Positions 50,101 through 58,546 of a stretch of 64,000 bases of DNA are shown here, one piece after another. The stretch lies in the NCBI GenBank assembly GCA_015056255.1, contig SVGP01000004.1, positions 1-64,000 of the forward strand. Direction: 5' to 3'. The position numbers and the translations under genes were made by a program. Position 1 is the first letter of the stretch. Each line of letters starts with the position of its first letter. The notes under the pieces are model-generated. The model saw only the letters and a program-made list of their open reading frames with translations. It ran no database searches and was not told the origin of the DNA. Source of the stretch: Clostridiales bacterium (GTDB taxonomy: Bacteria; Bacillota; Clostridia; Christensenellales; Aristaeellaceae).

Positions 50101-53100
50101 AATGGCGCAAGCCTGAAAACCAGTATCGAGGTTGCAAACGAGCCCACCAAGGTGACGGTTGCATCTGAGAGCGAGGTTCTTTATGTCGGCGCTAAAATGC
50201 AACTGAGAGCAGAATTCTCCTCCGGTCAGGCTGGCGCAGTCACTTGGAGAGTCGAGGATGAAAGCATTCTTTCCATCGATGAAGACGGCGTTGTCACCGC
50301 GCTGAAGATCGGCCAGACCCGCGTGCGCGCAGATGCGTACAACGGAAAGTATGGCTTAATTACTCTGACCGTCGCCAGCGCGCCGGAAGCCATTGCATTT
50401 GAAAAGGCTTCCTATCAGATGGGCGAAGGATCGACGATGAAGCCGGTTCTGATTGCTACGCCCGAAGACGCTTCTGCAATCGCGAACTACGAAATCGTTT
50501 CGGGAAGCGATCTGGCATATGTGAATGCAGACGGCAGCGTGACGGCGGGATTGCAGCTTGGAACGTTTACCCTGCGTGCAACCGTACGCGATTACGAGAA
50601 AAACATCGACGTAACTGCAGAGTGCGCGATTGAGATCATTCCCGCGCCGGTTCGGGTTGAGCTTATTGATATCCGTACCGAGATTGGATACACCGAAACT
50701 GTTGCGTTCAATCCTGTGGCGTATGACGGCCGCGGAAACGTGATTGACACGAACTATAAAGTTTCCTCCAGCAATACCCGCTATGTCTCCATCAAAAACG
50801 GCGGTATTTACGGCGCCGGAAAGGGTACGGCTGTCATTACAGTCATGGCTGAAAACGGCGTTATGACGCAGGTGACCATTACCACCGTTGCCGCGCCCAC
50901 CAAGGTCACGATCTCCGCCCCGTCCGACAACATGACCATTGGCGAAACCATGGCCCTTGAGCATGTCTTCCCGGACAATCAGGCTGGCGCTGTTACCTGG
51001 AGGGTTGAAGATGCGAACATTCTTTCCATTGATGAAAACGGCGTTGTTACTGCCCTTTCCGTCGGAACAACCCGCGTTCGCGTGGATACTTTCAACAAGA
51101 AATACGCGATTTATACCCTGAATGTATATCCCGCGCCCACTTCGATGGCTTTTGTCGATGATGAAATCGAATTAAGCGTCGGAATGGCTGTTGAACCAGA
51201 GCTTAAGCTCGCACCCGCCAATGCTTACGTAAATCCCGCGTTCACCTTTGAAAACGACTCGCAGGGCGATGATGCGGTTCTGGTCGAAGGCGGAAAGATC
51301 GTCGGTCTTGCCGTTGGCTCCGGTACGCTCACGGTGGAGTATACCTGCCTTGACGGAACGGTGCTTACCGATTCTTTAAAAGTCAATGTCAAGCCTGCGC
51401 CCTCGACGATTGTGCTCGATATTGACAGAGCAGAAATCGGTGTGGGTGAAATCTTTAACGTAAATCCCGTCGCTTATGACGAGAACGGCAATATTGCCGA
51501 AACGACGTTTACCCTTTCCACCAGCTCCAAGAGCTATATTCAGGTTAGGGATACCGAAATCTACGGCGCAAAGAAGGGAAGCGCGAAGATTACGGTCACC
51601 GCGCATAACGGCGTATCCGTTACCACAACCTTTAAGGTGGTCACCGCGCCCAGCAAGGTAACTGTCGCTGCGGATGATCCGATCATTTCCCAGACCGGCT
51701 CCACCAGGGTTCATGCAGCTTTCGGCTCGGGACAGATGGGCTCTGTCACCTGGGCGTCCAGCAACAATGCGATTGCCACCGTCGATGCAAACGGCGTTGT
51801 TATCGCAAAGGCAGTCGGCAGTGTTATGATCAAGGCTACGAGCCATAACGGAAAATCGGGCACGATCACACTTGAGATCAAGGCCGAACCCACCGGCATC
51901 GCTTTTGACGTTCAAAACGCCATGGTGGGTGAAAACGGAACAAGGACGATTGAAGCTCGCCTGCCTGAAAACTGCGCGGGTGCGGTCACTTACTCCACTT
52001 CCAATCCCTACGTCGCATCCGTCGATCCCGAAACGGGTCTTGTTACCGGCGTGCGTCAGGGCGAAACGAAAATCACTGCAACCACCATCAACAACCTGAC
52101 CGGAGAAAGCTTCACTGCTTCTTATGAGCTTACCGTAACGCCCGAGCCGGTGAAAATCGTTCTTCATATCGGAAGAGATGAGATCGGCCTTAAGGAAATT
52201 GCCAGCCTTGAAGCGGTTGCATATGACGAATTCGGCAATGTGACCGAGGGCAGTCTCGTGTTTGAAACCAGCCGCGACAGTTACGTTGATATCAATCAGA
52301 ACGGCGAGATTTATGGCGCGAAGAAAGGCTACAGCGACGTCACTGTTACCGCTTATAACGGCGTCGCCGTGAAACAGCGGTTTACCACTGTGGCTGCGCC
52401 GACTTCCATCAAGTTTGACAAGACTTCCGTCGTAATGAGCGAGATGGATGTGATTACGCTTAAAACCGAGCTGACCAAGAGCACTGCAAGCGGCCTGATC
52501 TGGACGAGCAGCGATGAAAACGTTGTGACGATTGACGAAAAGGGCAATGTAAAGGCAGTGTCTGTCGGTTCCTGCACGGTAAGCGTTGAAACCTTCAATG
52601 GCAAGAAAGCCACCTGCGAGGTCATCGTAAAACACGAACCCACGTCCGTAAACTTTGCGTCCATGCAGGAAAAGGTCGGCGAGGGCAACAGCCGCGTGAT
52701 TCAAGCAAGCATTCCCGAGGAATGCTTTGGCGCGATTACTTATACGTCTTCCAATCCCGATATTGCGTCCGTTGATGCGGCTACCGGCACGGTGGTTGGT
52801 CTTAAAAAGGGCGTGGTTACGCTTACTGCGTCCGCTACCAACCGGAAAACCGGCGAAGTTTTCGAGGACAGCTGCGAGCTTACCGTAACTGCAAAACCTG
52901 TGAAGATTGAAATTCAGGTTGAGCGCGTGAAGATCGGCGTTGGCGAGACCTTAGCGCTGAACGCTGTTGCGTATGACGCAAACGGAGACGAAACCGACGG
53001 CGGCTTTGCCTATGAGACCAGCCGCAAGTCCTATGTAACGGTTGATGAGGCCGGAAACGTATACGGCGTGAAGGCCGGTTATTCCGATATCACCGTCGAA

Positions 53101-56100
53101 ACCTACAACGGCGTGTCCGTCAAGGGCAGAATCACCGTTGTCAAGGCTCCGACTTCGGTTGCCATCAATCAGTCAAGCATCCGTATTTCTGAAATCGACA
53201 CCTATCAGCTTGCAATGAAGCTCAATGACGGCGCGGTCGGCGCATATACCTGGACGAGCAGCGATGAAAATGTCTTGACGGTTGATCAGAACGGTCTTGT
53301 GACCGCCGTGGGCTTCGGAACTGCTGACGTCATTGTTACTACCTATAACGGCAAGGCGGCCTTGTGCGCTGTCAAGGTTTGCTACGAACCTGAAACTATT
53401 TCGTTCCCTGAAGACACGATCACCGTTGGCGAGCTTTCAACCGTTACTGTAGAGGCGGAGCTCGGCGACGATTACATCGGCGAAATCGAATACATCTCCG
53501 GCAATGAATCGATCGCTTCCGTCGATGCGCAAACCGGCGTCGTTACCGGTATCCTTGCTGGAAAGACCACGATTATTGCCAGGACCATGAACAGAAAGAC
53601 GGGCAAAGAGATCACCGGCATCGTGAATGTCGTTGTAACGCCCGCGCCTGCGAGGGTCGAAATTCTGACGAAGGTCGACAAAATCGGTTATAAGGAAACC
53701 GTTACGATTGAGGCGGTTACCTACGATGCATCCGGCAATATCATCGATGGAAAGCTTAAACTTTCCACCAGTAATTCCCGCTATCTGCAGGTCAACAGCA
53801 TGATGCAGATGTATGGCGCGGCGCGTGGTTCTGCTACCGTCGGCGTGGTTGCCTACAACGGCGTGTTTGCTTCCATGAAGGTGACCATTGCCAGCGCGCC
53901 CTCATCCATCAAGCTGAACCATGATTCGATCAACCTGATTGTGGGAAGCGATCCCGTGCAGCTTGAAGCAATCCTGCCTTCGGGTACCGGCTCCACCATT
54001 CAGTGGGAGACGGAAAATGATGACACTTCTGTTGCCACCGTTGATGAAAACGGCCTTGTAACGCCTGTTGCCTATGGTACAGTTCGCGTTCGCGCTGTCA
54101 CCTTCAATGGTAAATACAAAATATGCACTGTAAACGTATTTGAAGCGCCCAAGAGCGTAACGCTGTCCGATGAAGAAATTACGCTCGGCGAAGAACAGGT
54201 TTACACGCTTACCGCCACGCTCAATGAGTTCGCAGCTGGCGAAATCACCTTCGAATCTTCTTCCGATGCGATCGCTACGGTGGATGCAAACGGAAAGGTG
54301 ACGGCGATCACGCAGGGCACAGCCACCATCACTGCCAAAACCTTTAACGGAAAGACCGATACCTGTAAGGTCGTTGTAAAGAAAGCGCCTTCCAAGGTTG
54401 AATTTACAGTGCCCTCCATCACCATCGGCGTCAAGCAGGAAGTGGATGTCACGAATCTTGTGAATGTGCCCGAAGACACCATGGCGAGCTTTACCTTTGT
54501 TTCTGAAAAGTCTGCCATCGCCAAGATTACGCCTGAAGGCATTCTGACCGGCGTTAAGGTCGGTTCCACCCGCATTAAGGTCACCACGCACAACGGCGTT
54601 TATGCCATTATGTCGGTGGAGGTCAAGTCTGCGCCCACGACGATCACGCTGATTATCGGAAACGCCAATCTGTATGTCGGTCAGAGAAGCGAATACATGG
54701 TGCAGCTTCCCGACGGCATGGTTTCCGAATACACCATCACCTCCAGCGCGCCTGAGGTTGTCCGCGTGGATACCGAGAACAACCAGCTGGTTGCTGTCGG
54801 AAAGGGTAAGGCCGTCATCACTGCGCAGACTTATAACGGCGTAATCAAGACGCAGGTGGTCAATGTTCTTCAGCATGTGGAGTCCATCACGCTCGACAGG
54901 AAATCGATCACCCTCGTTCATTATGAAACGGATCAGCTGATTGCAACCCTGCTTCCAGAGGACGCCAGCGATCTTTCTGTCATCTGGGTAAGCAGTGATC
55001 CCGAAAAGGTTTCGGTCGATGAAAACGGCAGAATCGCGGCTCTTGAAGTCACTGATAAGCCCGTGACGATCACCGTGCGCACAAAGGATCTGAACCTTTC
55101 CGCTTCCTGCGCAGTGACGGTAACGCCTGTTCGCGTGAGCGGTATCGAGCTGAATGCAGATGAGATTACGCTGGAAAAGGGACGCATGATTCCTATGCTT
55201 GTTACCATCACGCCCGACAATGCCGACAACAGAACGCTCATCTGGAAGTCGAGCGACGAAAAGCTTGTGACTGTAGACGCGTACGGCGTTGTGACCGCCA
55301 TTGGCCATGAAGGCACGGCGAAAATAACGGTTACAAGCGCTGACGGAGGCTTTACCGATGAATGTACTATCCATCTGTCCCGCGTTCGCATGAAGGGCGT
55401 GGCGATGGACGCATTCCGTACCATCGTCCATTATGAAACCTGCCAGCTTGAGCCTTCGTTCATGCCCAGGGATGCGGAATATGAGTCCATCTCCTTTGAG
55501 AGCACGAATGAAAATGCAGTGAAGGTTTCGAACACCGGTCTTTTGGAGGCCGTCAATGTTGGAACCAGCGTCATCAAGGTTACCGTGATCGACTACTTTG
55601 GTGCGTTGTTCACGGCTGAGTGTACTGTTGCGGTTGTGCCGGTTCCGGTTACGGATGTAGAACTCAGCATTGAAAAGCTTGAGATTCGCGCAGGCAAAAC
55701 TGAGGAAATCACGGTTTCCGTTCTTCCCGACCATGCGTTCAACAAGCAGATCGTTTGGGCAAGCACCAATGAAGACGCTGCGACGGTTGAAGCGGATCCT
55801 GCAGACAATCACAAGGCGATCATCACTGCGGTGAACGGCGGCGAAACGACTATTACCGCAACCTCTTTGGACAGCGGTATTTACGATTCCGTAAACGTTG
55901 TTGTATTTGATGCGCTTGGTGCATCGCTTACGGCAAACCACAACGCAAACACCGTTGGAAATACGCTTATCTGGACTGCGGAAGCGCTCAATGCCATTGG
56001 CGATGTCTCCTACAGCTTCAGGGTTGTTAAAGACGACATGACGGCGGTTATCAATATGACTTCGTTCTCTGATGAAAACACGGTTGTCATTGAAAATGCG

Positions 56101-56484
56101 ACTGCTGGCGAATATGTCGCCACGGTAACCGTGAAGGACGGTCTGAATGACATGGCGACTGCTACCTGTACAATCAATGTTCAGGCGTCTCAGCTCTTTG
56201 TTTCCGGCAATGATACCTTCTCTTATGTGATCATGCCCGGCGCGGCTGCAGACGGCGGCGACGGCGCAGCCATCAGGTATGCCGATCCCAGCATGGCGCC
56301 CGCAAGCGTCAAAATTCCTGCATTTGTAAATGGCGTGCCGGTCGTGAGAATCGACACGGAAGCGTTTATGAATGCCTCGAAGCTGACTAAAGTTTCTGTG
56401 CCTGATACGGTAACCGTTATCGGCGCGCGCGCCTTCAAGGGCTGTGTAGCGCTTACGGATATGGATTCGTATACCGCCGAATAA
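47197..56484 (+). CDS. giant secreted multi-Big_2 surface protein
   Basis: 3,095 residues. Signal peptide (about 1-22); a Glu/Pro/Ala-rich repeat region (about 32-185); an SH3-like domain (about 190-275); six or so copies of a 14-residue PVPVEPETEATETE repeat (about 300-390); about 30 Big_2-type Ig-like domains (about 400-2905); one further Ig-like domain; and a short LRR_5-like tail (about 3005-3095). Twenty-one Big_2 domains form seven A-B-C triplets, whose A domains start near 49143, 49900, 50650, 51403, 52150, 52900 and 53650. I see no LPXTG, dockerin, SLH or C-terminal membrane anchor. It is probably a long stalk-like adhesin or matrix protein, with the SH3-like domain perhaps holding it to the wall. 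Confidence 0.93.
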   Translation: MKKRIIAWILAFMMVIGGVPAYTEEVVIESPAIVEQTSDAETAGNAEAEEPAAEEPATETPAAEEPAPEAPAAEEPAAEELVVEEPAAEETAAEESAVEESAEKESATEEPAVEELAEEEPAAEEPVMEEPTEEEPSTEEPAAEEPAVEESAEEEPSTEEPAAEEPVTEETVTEEEEIPSADDFTLMASEKLSFTAGYAYLSQNNARVYKAENDEEAYAYLSKGVVYAISRSNAGGSIDRIRFAFATEDGVEEMYVSASRLRPMSDEEIDAFKAEIEDAAEIHYYDDAYPVDVLEMTLAAVEPETEATKTEPVPVEPEAEATETEPVPVEPETEATETEPTPVEPETEATETEPVPVEPEAEATKTEPVPVEPETEATETEPVPVEPEAIEDDKTLSGNGENAIDLSGTRDVIGVGEKIEINALMNGESAGFAYESDDDAVAKVDAYGMITGVSVGKAAITVTAPNGEKTAFELTVKNAPSIIVFDEPSLILGEDSVHKIGYAFENDAAGQITWFSANESIVTVDANGVLTAKGLGTTAVQARAYNGAIATCAVTVMAEPSDITLSANACELDEGDDVVIGAFFTGDTYGKVSFEATSGDGEVEIVDNGDNTATIKALKSGSVTVTASVKNALKNEIYTAQCVLTIHTAVVRIELGNPRDVIGYKETVSLDPVAYDGRGNVVNTSFEYKTSNTKYITIKEDGIYGAYKGSAQVAVVAENGVSVISDITVAAAPTKVTVFADQDELAVGESMHAYASFPDGQAGAVNWRVEDASVLSIDENGLITALKKGETRIRADAYNGKYDIITLKVVEKPKSIAFEKGAYRMGEGETFIPVLNVSPLGAAAEIAYELEGSDLASISEIGAITAGTKLGTVTLRAFCENSATGELLTAECTIEIVPAPVQIVLKNNRTEIGRKETVALEPVALDGRGNEIETTFTLVSGNTRYITVSGTSIYGASVGKTTVTVNAANGASLKTSIEVANEPTKVTVASESEVLYVGAKMQLRAEFSSGQAGAVTWRVEDESILSIDEDGVVTALKIGQTRVRADAYNGKYGLITLTVASAPEAIAFEKASYQMGEGSTMKPVLIATPEDASAIANYEIVSGSDLAYVNADGSVTAGLQLGTFTLRATVRDYEKNIDVTAECAIEIIPAPVRVELIDIRTEIGYTETVAFNPVAYDGRGNVIDTNYKVSSSNTRYVSIKNGGIYGAGKGTAVITVMAENGVMTQVTITTVAAPTKVTISAPSDNMTIGETMALEHVFPDNQAGAVTWRVEDANILSIDENGVVTALSVGTTRVRVDTFNKKYAIYTLNVYPAPTSMAFVDDEIELSVGMAVEPELKLAPANAYVNPAFTFENDSQGDDAVLVEGGKIVGLAVGSGTLTVEYTCLDGTVLTDSLKVNVKPAPSTIVLDIDRAEIGVGEIFNVNPVAYDENGNIAETTFTLSTSSKSYIQVRDTEIYGAKKGSAKITVTAHNGVSVTTTFKVVTAPSKVTVAADDPIISQTGSTRVHAAFGSGQMGSVTWASSNNAIATVDANGVVIAKAVGSVMIKATSHNGKSGTITLEIKAEPTGIAFDVQNAMVGENGTRTIEARLPENCAGAVTYSTSNPYVASVDPETGLVTGVRQGETKITATTINNLTGESFTASYELTVTPEPVKIVLHIGRDEIGLKEIASLEAVAYDEFGNVTEGSLVFETSRDSYVDINQNGEIYGAKKGYSDVTVTAYNGVAVKQRFTTVAAPTSIKFDKTSVVMSEMDVITLKTELTKSTASGLIWTSSDENVVTIDEKGNVKAVSVGSCTVSVETFNGKKATCEVIVKHEPTSVNFASMQEKVGEGNSRVIQASIPEECFGAITYTSSNPDIASVDAATGTVVGLKKGVVTLTASATNRKTGEVFEDSCELTVTAKPVKIEIQVERVKIGVGETLALNAVAYDANGDETDGGFAYETSRKSYVTVDEAGNVYGVKAGYSDITVETYNGVSVKGRITVVKAPTSVAINQSSIRISEIDTYQLAMKLNDGAVGAYTWTSSDENVLTVDQNGLVTAVGFGTADVIVTTYNGKAALCAVKVCYEPETISFPEDTITVGELSTVTVEAELGDDYIGEIEYISGNESIASVDAQTGVVTGILAGKTTIIARTMNRKTGKEITGIVNVVVTPAPARVEILTKVDKIGYKETVTIEAVTYDASGNIIDGKLKLSTSNSRYLQVNSMMQMYGAARGSATVGVVAYNGVFASMKVTIASAPSSIKLNHDSINLIVGSDPVQLEAILPSGTGSTIQWETENDDTSVATVDENGLVTPVAYGTVRVRAVTFNGKYKICTVNVFEAPKSVTLSDEEITLGEEQVYTLTATLNEFAAGEITFESSSDAIATVDANGKVTAITQGTATITAKTFNGKTDTCKVVVKKAPSKVEFTVPSITIGVKQEVDVTNLVNVPEDTMASFTFVSEKSAIAKITPEGILTGVKVGSTRIKVTTHNGVYAIMSVEVKSAPTTITLIIGNANLYVGQRSEYMVQLPDGMVSEYTITSSAPEVVRVDTENNQLVAVGKGKAVITAQTYNGVIKTQVVNVLQHVESITLDRKSITLVHYETDQLIATLLPEDASDLSVIWVSSDPEKVSVDENGRIAALEVTDKPVTITVRTKDLNLSASCAVTVTPVRVSGIELNADEITLEKGRMIPMLVTITPDNADNRTLIWKSSDEKLVTVDAYGVVTAIGHEGTAKITVTSADGGFTDECTIHLSRVRMKGVAMDAFRTIVHYETCQLEPSFMPRDAEYESISFESTNENAVKVSNTGLLEAVNVGTSVIKVTVIDYFGALFTAECTVAVVPVPVTDVELSIEKLEIRAGKTEEITVSVLPDHAFNKQIVWASTNEDAATVEADPADNHKAIITAVNGGETTITATSLDSGIYDSVNVVVFDALGASLTANHNANTVGNTLIWTAEALNAIGDVSYSFRVVKDDMTAVINMTSFSDENTVVIENATAGEYVATVTVKDGLNDMATATCTINVQASQLFVSGNDTFSYVIMPGAAADGGDGAAIRYADPSMAPASVKIPAFVNGVPVVRIDTEAFMNASKLTKVSVPDTVTVIGARAFKGCVALTDMDSYTAE
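47330..47735 (+). repeat. Glu/Pro/Ala codon repeat in the giant gene
   Basis: Degenerate GAGGARCCTGCA-type repeats encoding EEPA units. A higher 60-bp period is visible where two nearly identical stretches begin at about 47593 and 47653. Likely prone to length change by slippage. Confidence 0.8.
48097..48365 (+). repeat. 42-bp tandem repeat in the giant gene
   Basis: About six copies of a 42-bp unit encoding PVPVEPETEATETE, differing mainly by Thr/Ala and Glu/Lys swaps. It separates the SH3-like domain from the Big_2 stalk and would form an extended, acidic linker. Confidence 0.88.
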
Positions 56485-56496
56485 GGCAGTATAAAC

Positions 56497-56534
56497 AAAG
56501 CCCCCGAACGATGAAACCCGTTCGGGGGCTTTTT
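56497..56534. terminator. bidirectional terminator
   Basis: AAAGCCCCCGAACG (56497-56510) pairs with CGTTCGGGGGCTTT (56519-56532), flanked by A and T runs; serves the giant gene (plus) and tag (minus). Confidence 0.93.
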
Positions 56535-56564
56535 CTGTCTGCGTGTTTGACAAAAGCCGGAATT

Positions 56565-57128
56565 TCAAAAGCTTAATTTTTTGCGCCAATCACATTCAGG
56601 ACCATGAGCGTTTATAAAGCCTGCAGCCTGCAGGAAGGAATAAACGATCGTGGATCCGCAAAACTTCATCCCGCGCTTTTTAAGATCGCGTGCAATCGTG
56701 TCGGAAATGGGCGACGTTGTTTGAAGCGTATAGGGCTCGTATACGGTTTTTTCAGGAAGAAACGATTCGAAATAAGCGCGAAAGGTTGTATATTCCGAGA
56801 GAATTTCAAGATATATGCGCGTATTGGATATGGATGCGAGGATTTTTCGATAGTTTCGGATGATCAGGGGATTTTCAAGGAGAGAATGTATTTTATCTTC
56901 GTCAAAAGATGCGACCTTTTTGGGGTCAAAGCCTTCATAGGCGACACGAAAGGAACCGCGTTTATTGAGAACGCATTCCCATGACAGGCCAGCCTGGAAG
57001 GTTTCGAGGATAAAGAGCTCGTACATTTCCTGCTCGGAAAGATCGGGATTGCCCCATTCTGAATCGTGGTAGGCGATGTAGACGGGATTTTTCAGGTTCA
57101 CCCAATGACAGCGACAGATTTTGGTCAT
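56565..57128 (-). CDS. tag: DNA-3-methyladenine glycosylase I
   Basis: 187 residues. Tag excises 3-methyladenine from alkylated DNA. Visible: a CRCHW start, YIAYHDSEWGNP with active-site residues, QAGLSWECVLNKR, LIIRNYRKILA, KKRGMKFCGSTIVYSFLQAAGFINAH and a C-terminal HGPECDW. Zinc ligands appear kept in modified spacing. Its ATG overlaps the permease stop by 4 bases. Confidence 0.93.
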   Translation of the reverse strand: MTKICRCHWVNLKNPVYIAYHDSEWGNPDLSEQEMYELFILETFQAGLSWECVLNKRGSFRVAYEGFDPKKVASFDEDKIHSLLENPLIIRNYRKILASISNTRIYLEILSEYTTFRAYFESFLPEKTVYEPYTLQTTSPISDTIARDLKKRGMKFCGSTIVYSFLQAAGFINAHGPECDWRKKLSF

Positions 57129-58405
57129 CTGCGTTTCTTCCCTTTGCCTTTATTGTTTTTTGCCGGCGTTTCTTTTTTCGCGGGCTTTGCTTTTTCGGGC
57201 GCATTTTCTTTTGCGTTGGTTGCTTCTGCAGTTGAGTTTTCGGGCGGTGCTTCCTCTGGATTAGACGCGTTTTCGTTTTCAAAAAGCTTGTCGATTACTA
57301 CGGGCATGCGGGCGTTTACCGCTTCGTCAATCAGCGTGTAGGCGACGGACATAATGGGCACAAAAAGCATCATGCCCGCAATGCCCATCACGCTCCCGCC
57401 GACGGACACGGCAAACAGCGTAAGATATGCCGGAAGTCCCACCGATTCGCCTACCACGCGGGGATAGATAACGTTGCCTTCAATCTGCTGAACGACTAAG
57501 AACAAAATGACGAAAATCAGCGCGCCCTGAGGCGATTCCATCAGAATGATGATTGCACCAAAGATGAATGAAACAAACGCGCCGATATAGGGGATGAGGG
57601 CAAAAATCATCGTAAGACAGCTGATGGACATGGCGTAGGGAAGCTTGAAAATCATCATGCCCAAAAACAGGATTGCCGCCAGAATAAACGCTTCCAGACA
57701 CTGCATGGACAAAAAGCGGCTGAAAGTAGAAATGAAAAGGGAGCAGGTGCGGCTGATGAAGGCTGCGATTTTCTTCGGCAGGAATGCAAAGAGGATTTTT
57801 CTCGTAGATTTTGAAATGCGCTTGCGGTCAGCCAGCATGTAAATGGCGAGCATGATGCACATCAAACCTGAGGTCAGCGAGGAGAAGATTGACATGGCGG
57901 TTGAGAAGGTGAAGTTGAGGGTGACGCCGAGGATATTCTGAAGGTTGTTTCGAATCCATTCAACAACCTTATTGATCCATTCCTGAATTTTGGCGGAGTC
58001 AAGGCCAAACCGGGAAGTGAAAGCGATGATTTCGTCGCTGTTCTGATTAACACTCACAATCAGCTTGTCAATTGCTTCAACGAATTCAGGAACGATGAAC
58101 ATGACGATTGCAAAAATTGCAACCGGCGTTAAAATGAGCACGGTGGTCAGGGATATTGTGTTTCGGACTTTTTCAGACAGCACGCGCTTTTTATCGATTT
58201 TCTTAATCAGATTTTCGATGCCCTGAAGCGGGACGTTCAAAATGAGAACAAGCACAAAAGCCAGTCCCATCGGGCTCAAATGCTTCCAGACTCTACCGGT
58301 GAAACTCGCGATGGAATCAAGATTTGTAACGGCGGCGAACAAAAGAACGGTAAACACGATTGTGGACATCCAAAGCTTCAATTGTCGGTTGTCTGTGCGG
58401 TTCAT
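57125..58405 (-). CDS. AI-2E-family permease with basic C-terminal tail
   Basis: 426 residues; AAAGGAG upstream of the ATG. PF01594-type: N-terminal membrane pairs, a central amphipathic region (about 110-165), and the signature LPYAMSISCLTMIFALIPYIGAFVSFIFGA with QQIEGNVIYPRVVG. The last 55 residues are a low-complexity Ala/Pro/Glu then Lys-rich tail (KPAKKETPAKNNKGKGKKR), absent from the homologue at 40090. Transport substrate unknown. Cotranscribed with tag. Confidence 0.88.
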   Translation of the reverse strand: MNRTDNRQLKLWMSTIVFTVLLFAAVTNLDSIASFTGRVWKHLSPMGLAFVLVLILNVPLQGIENLIKKIDKKRVLSEKVRNTISLTTVLILTPVAIFAIVMFIVPEFVEAIDKLIVSVNQNSDEIIAFTSRFGLDSAKIQEWINKVVEWIRNNLQNILGVTLNFTFSTAMSIFSSLTSGLMCIMLAIYMLADRKRISKSTRKILFAFLPKKIAAFISRTCSLFISTFSRFLSMQCLEAFILAAILFLGMMIFKLPYAMSISCLTMIFALIPYIGAFVSFIFGAIIILMESPQGALIFVILFLVVQQIEGNVIYPRVVGESVGLPAYLTLFAVSVGGSVMGIAGMMLFVPIMSVAYTLIDEAVNARMPVVIDKLFENENASNPEEAPPENSTAEATNAKENAPEKAKPAKKETPAKNNKGKGKKRR

Positions 58406-58496
58406 GGCGATTCTCCTTTATGTGCGGTCTCAAGGTGTGAAATTGCTTATGCGTATGTCTGAAATTTACGTGAATCCTTAGTTTTTTTCAAATTTA

Positions 58497-58538
58497 AAAG
58501 GCCGAACGACGAATCACTGCGCAGTCGTTCAGCCTTTT
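58497..58538 (-). terminator. terminator of murA
   Basis: AAAAGGC-C-GAACGAC pairs with GTCGTTC-A-GCCTTTT (one mismatch), 8 bases beyond the murA stop. On the minus strand TTTTAAATTTG follows. Confidence 0.8.
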
Positions 58539-58546
58539 GTGTCTGA

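Noticed and set aside
53902..56589. 895-codon open frame antisense to the giant Big_2 gene
   Set aside because: The stop-free antisense frame follows from the repetitive codon pattern of the sense gene. There is no ribosome site, the composition is unlike a protein, and similar antisense frames occur at 47890-49452 and 51376-52704.
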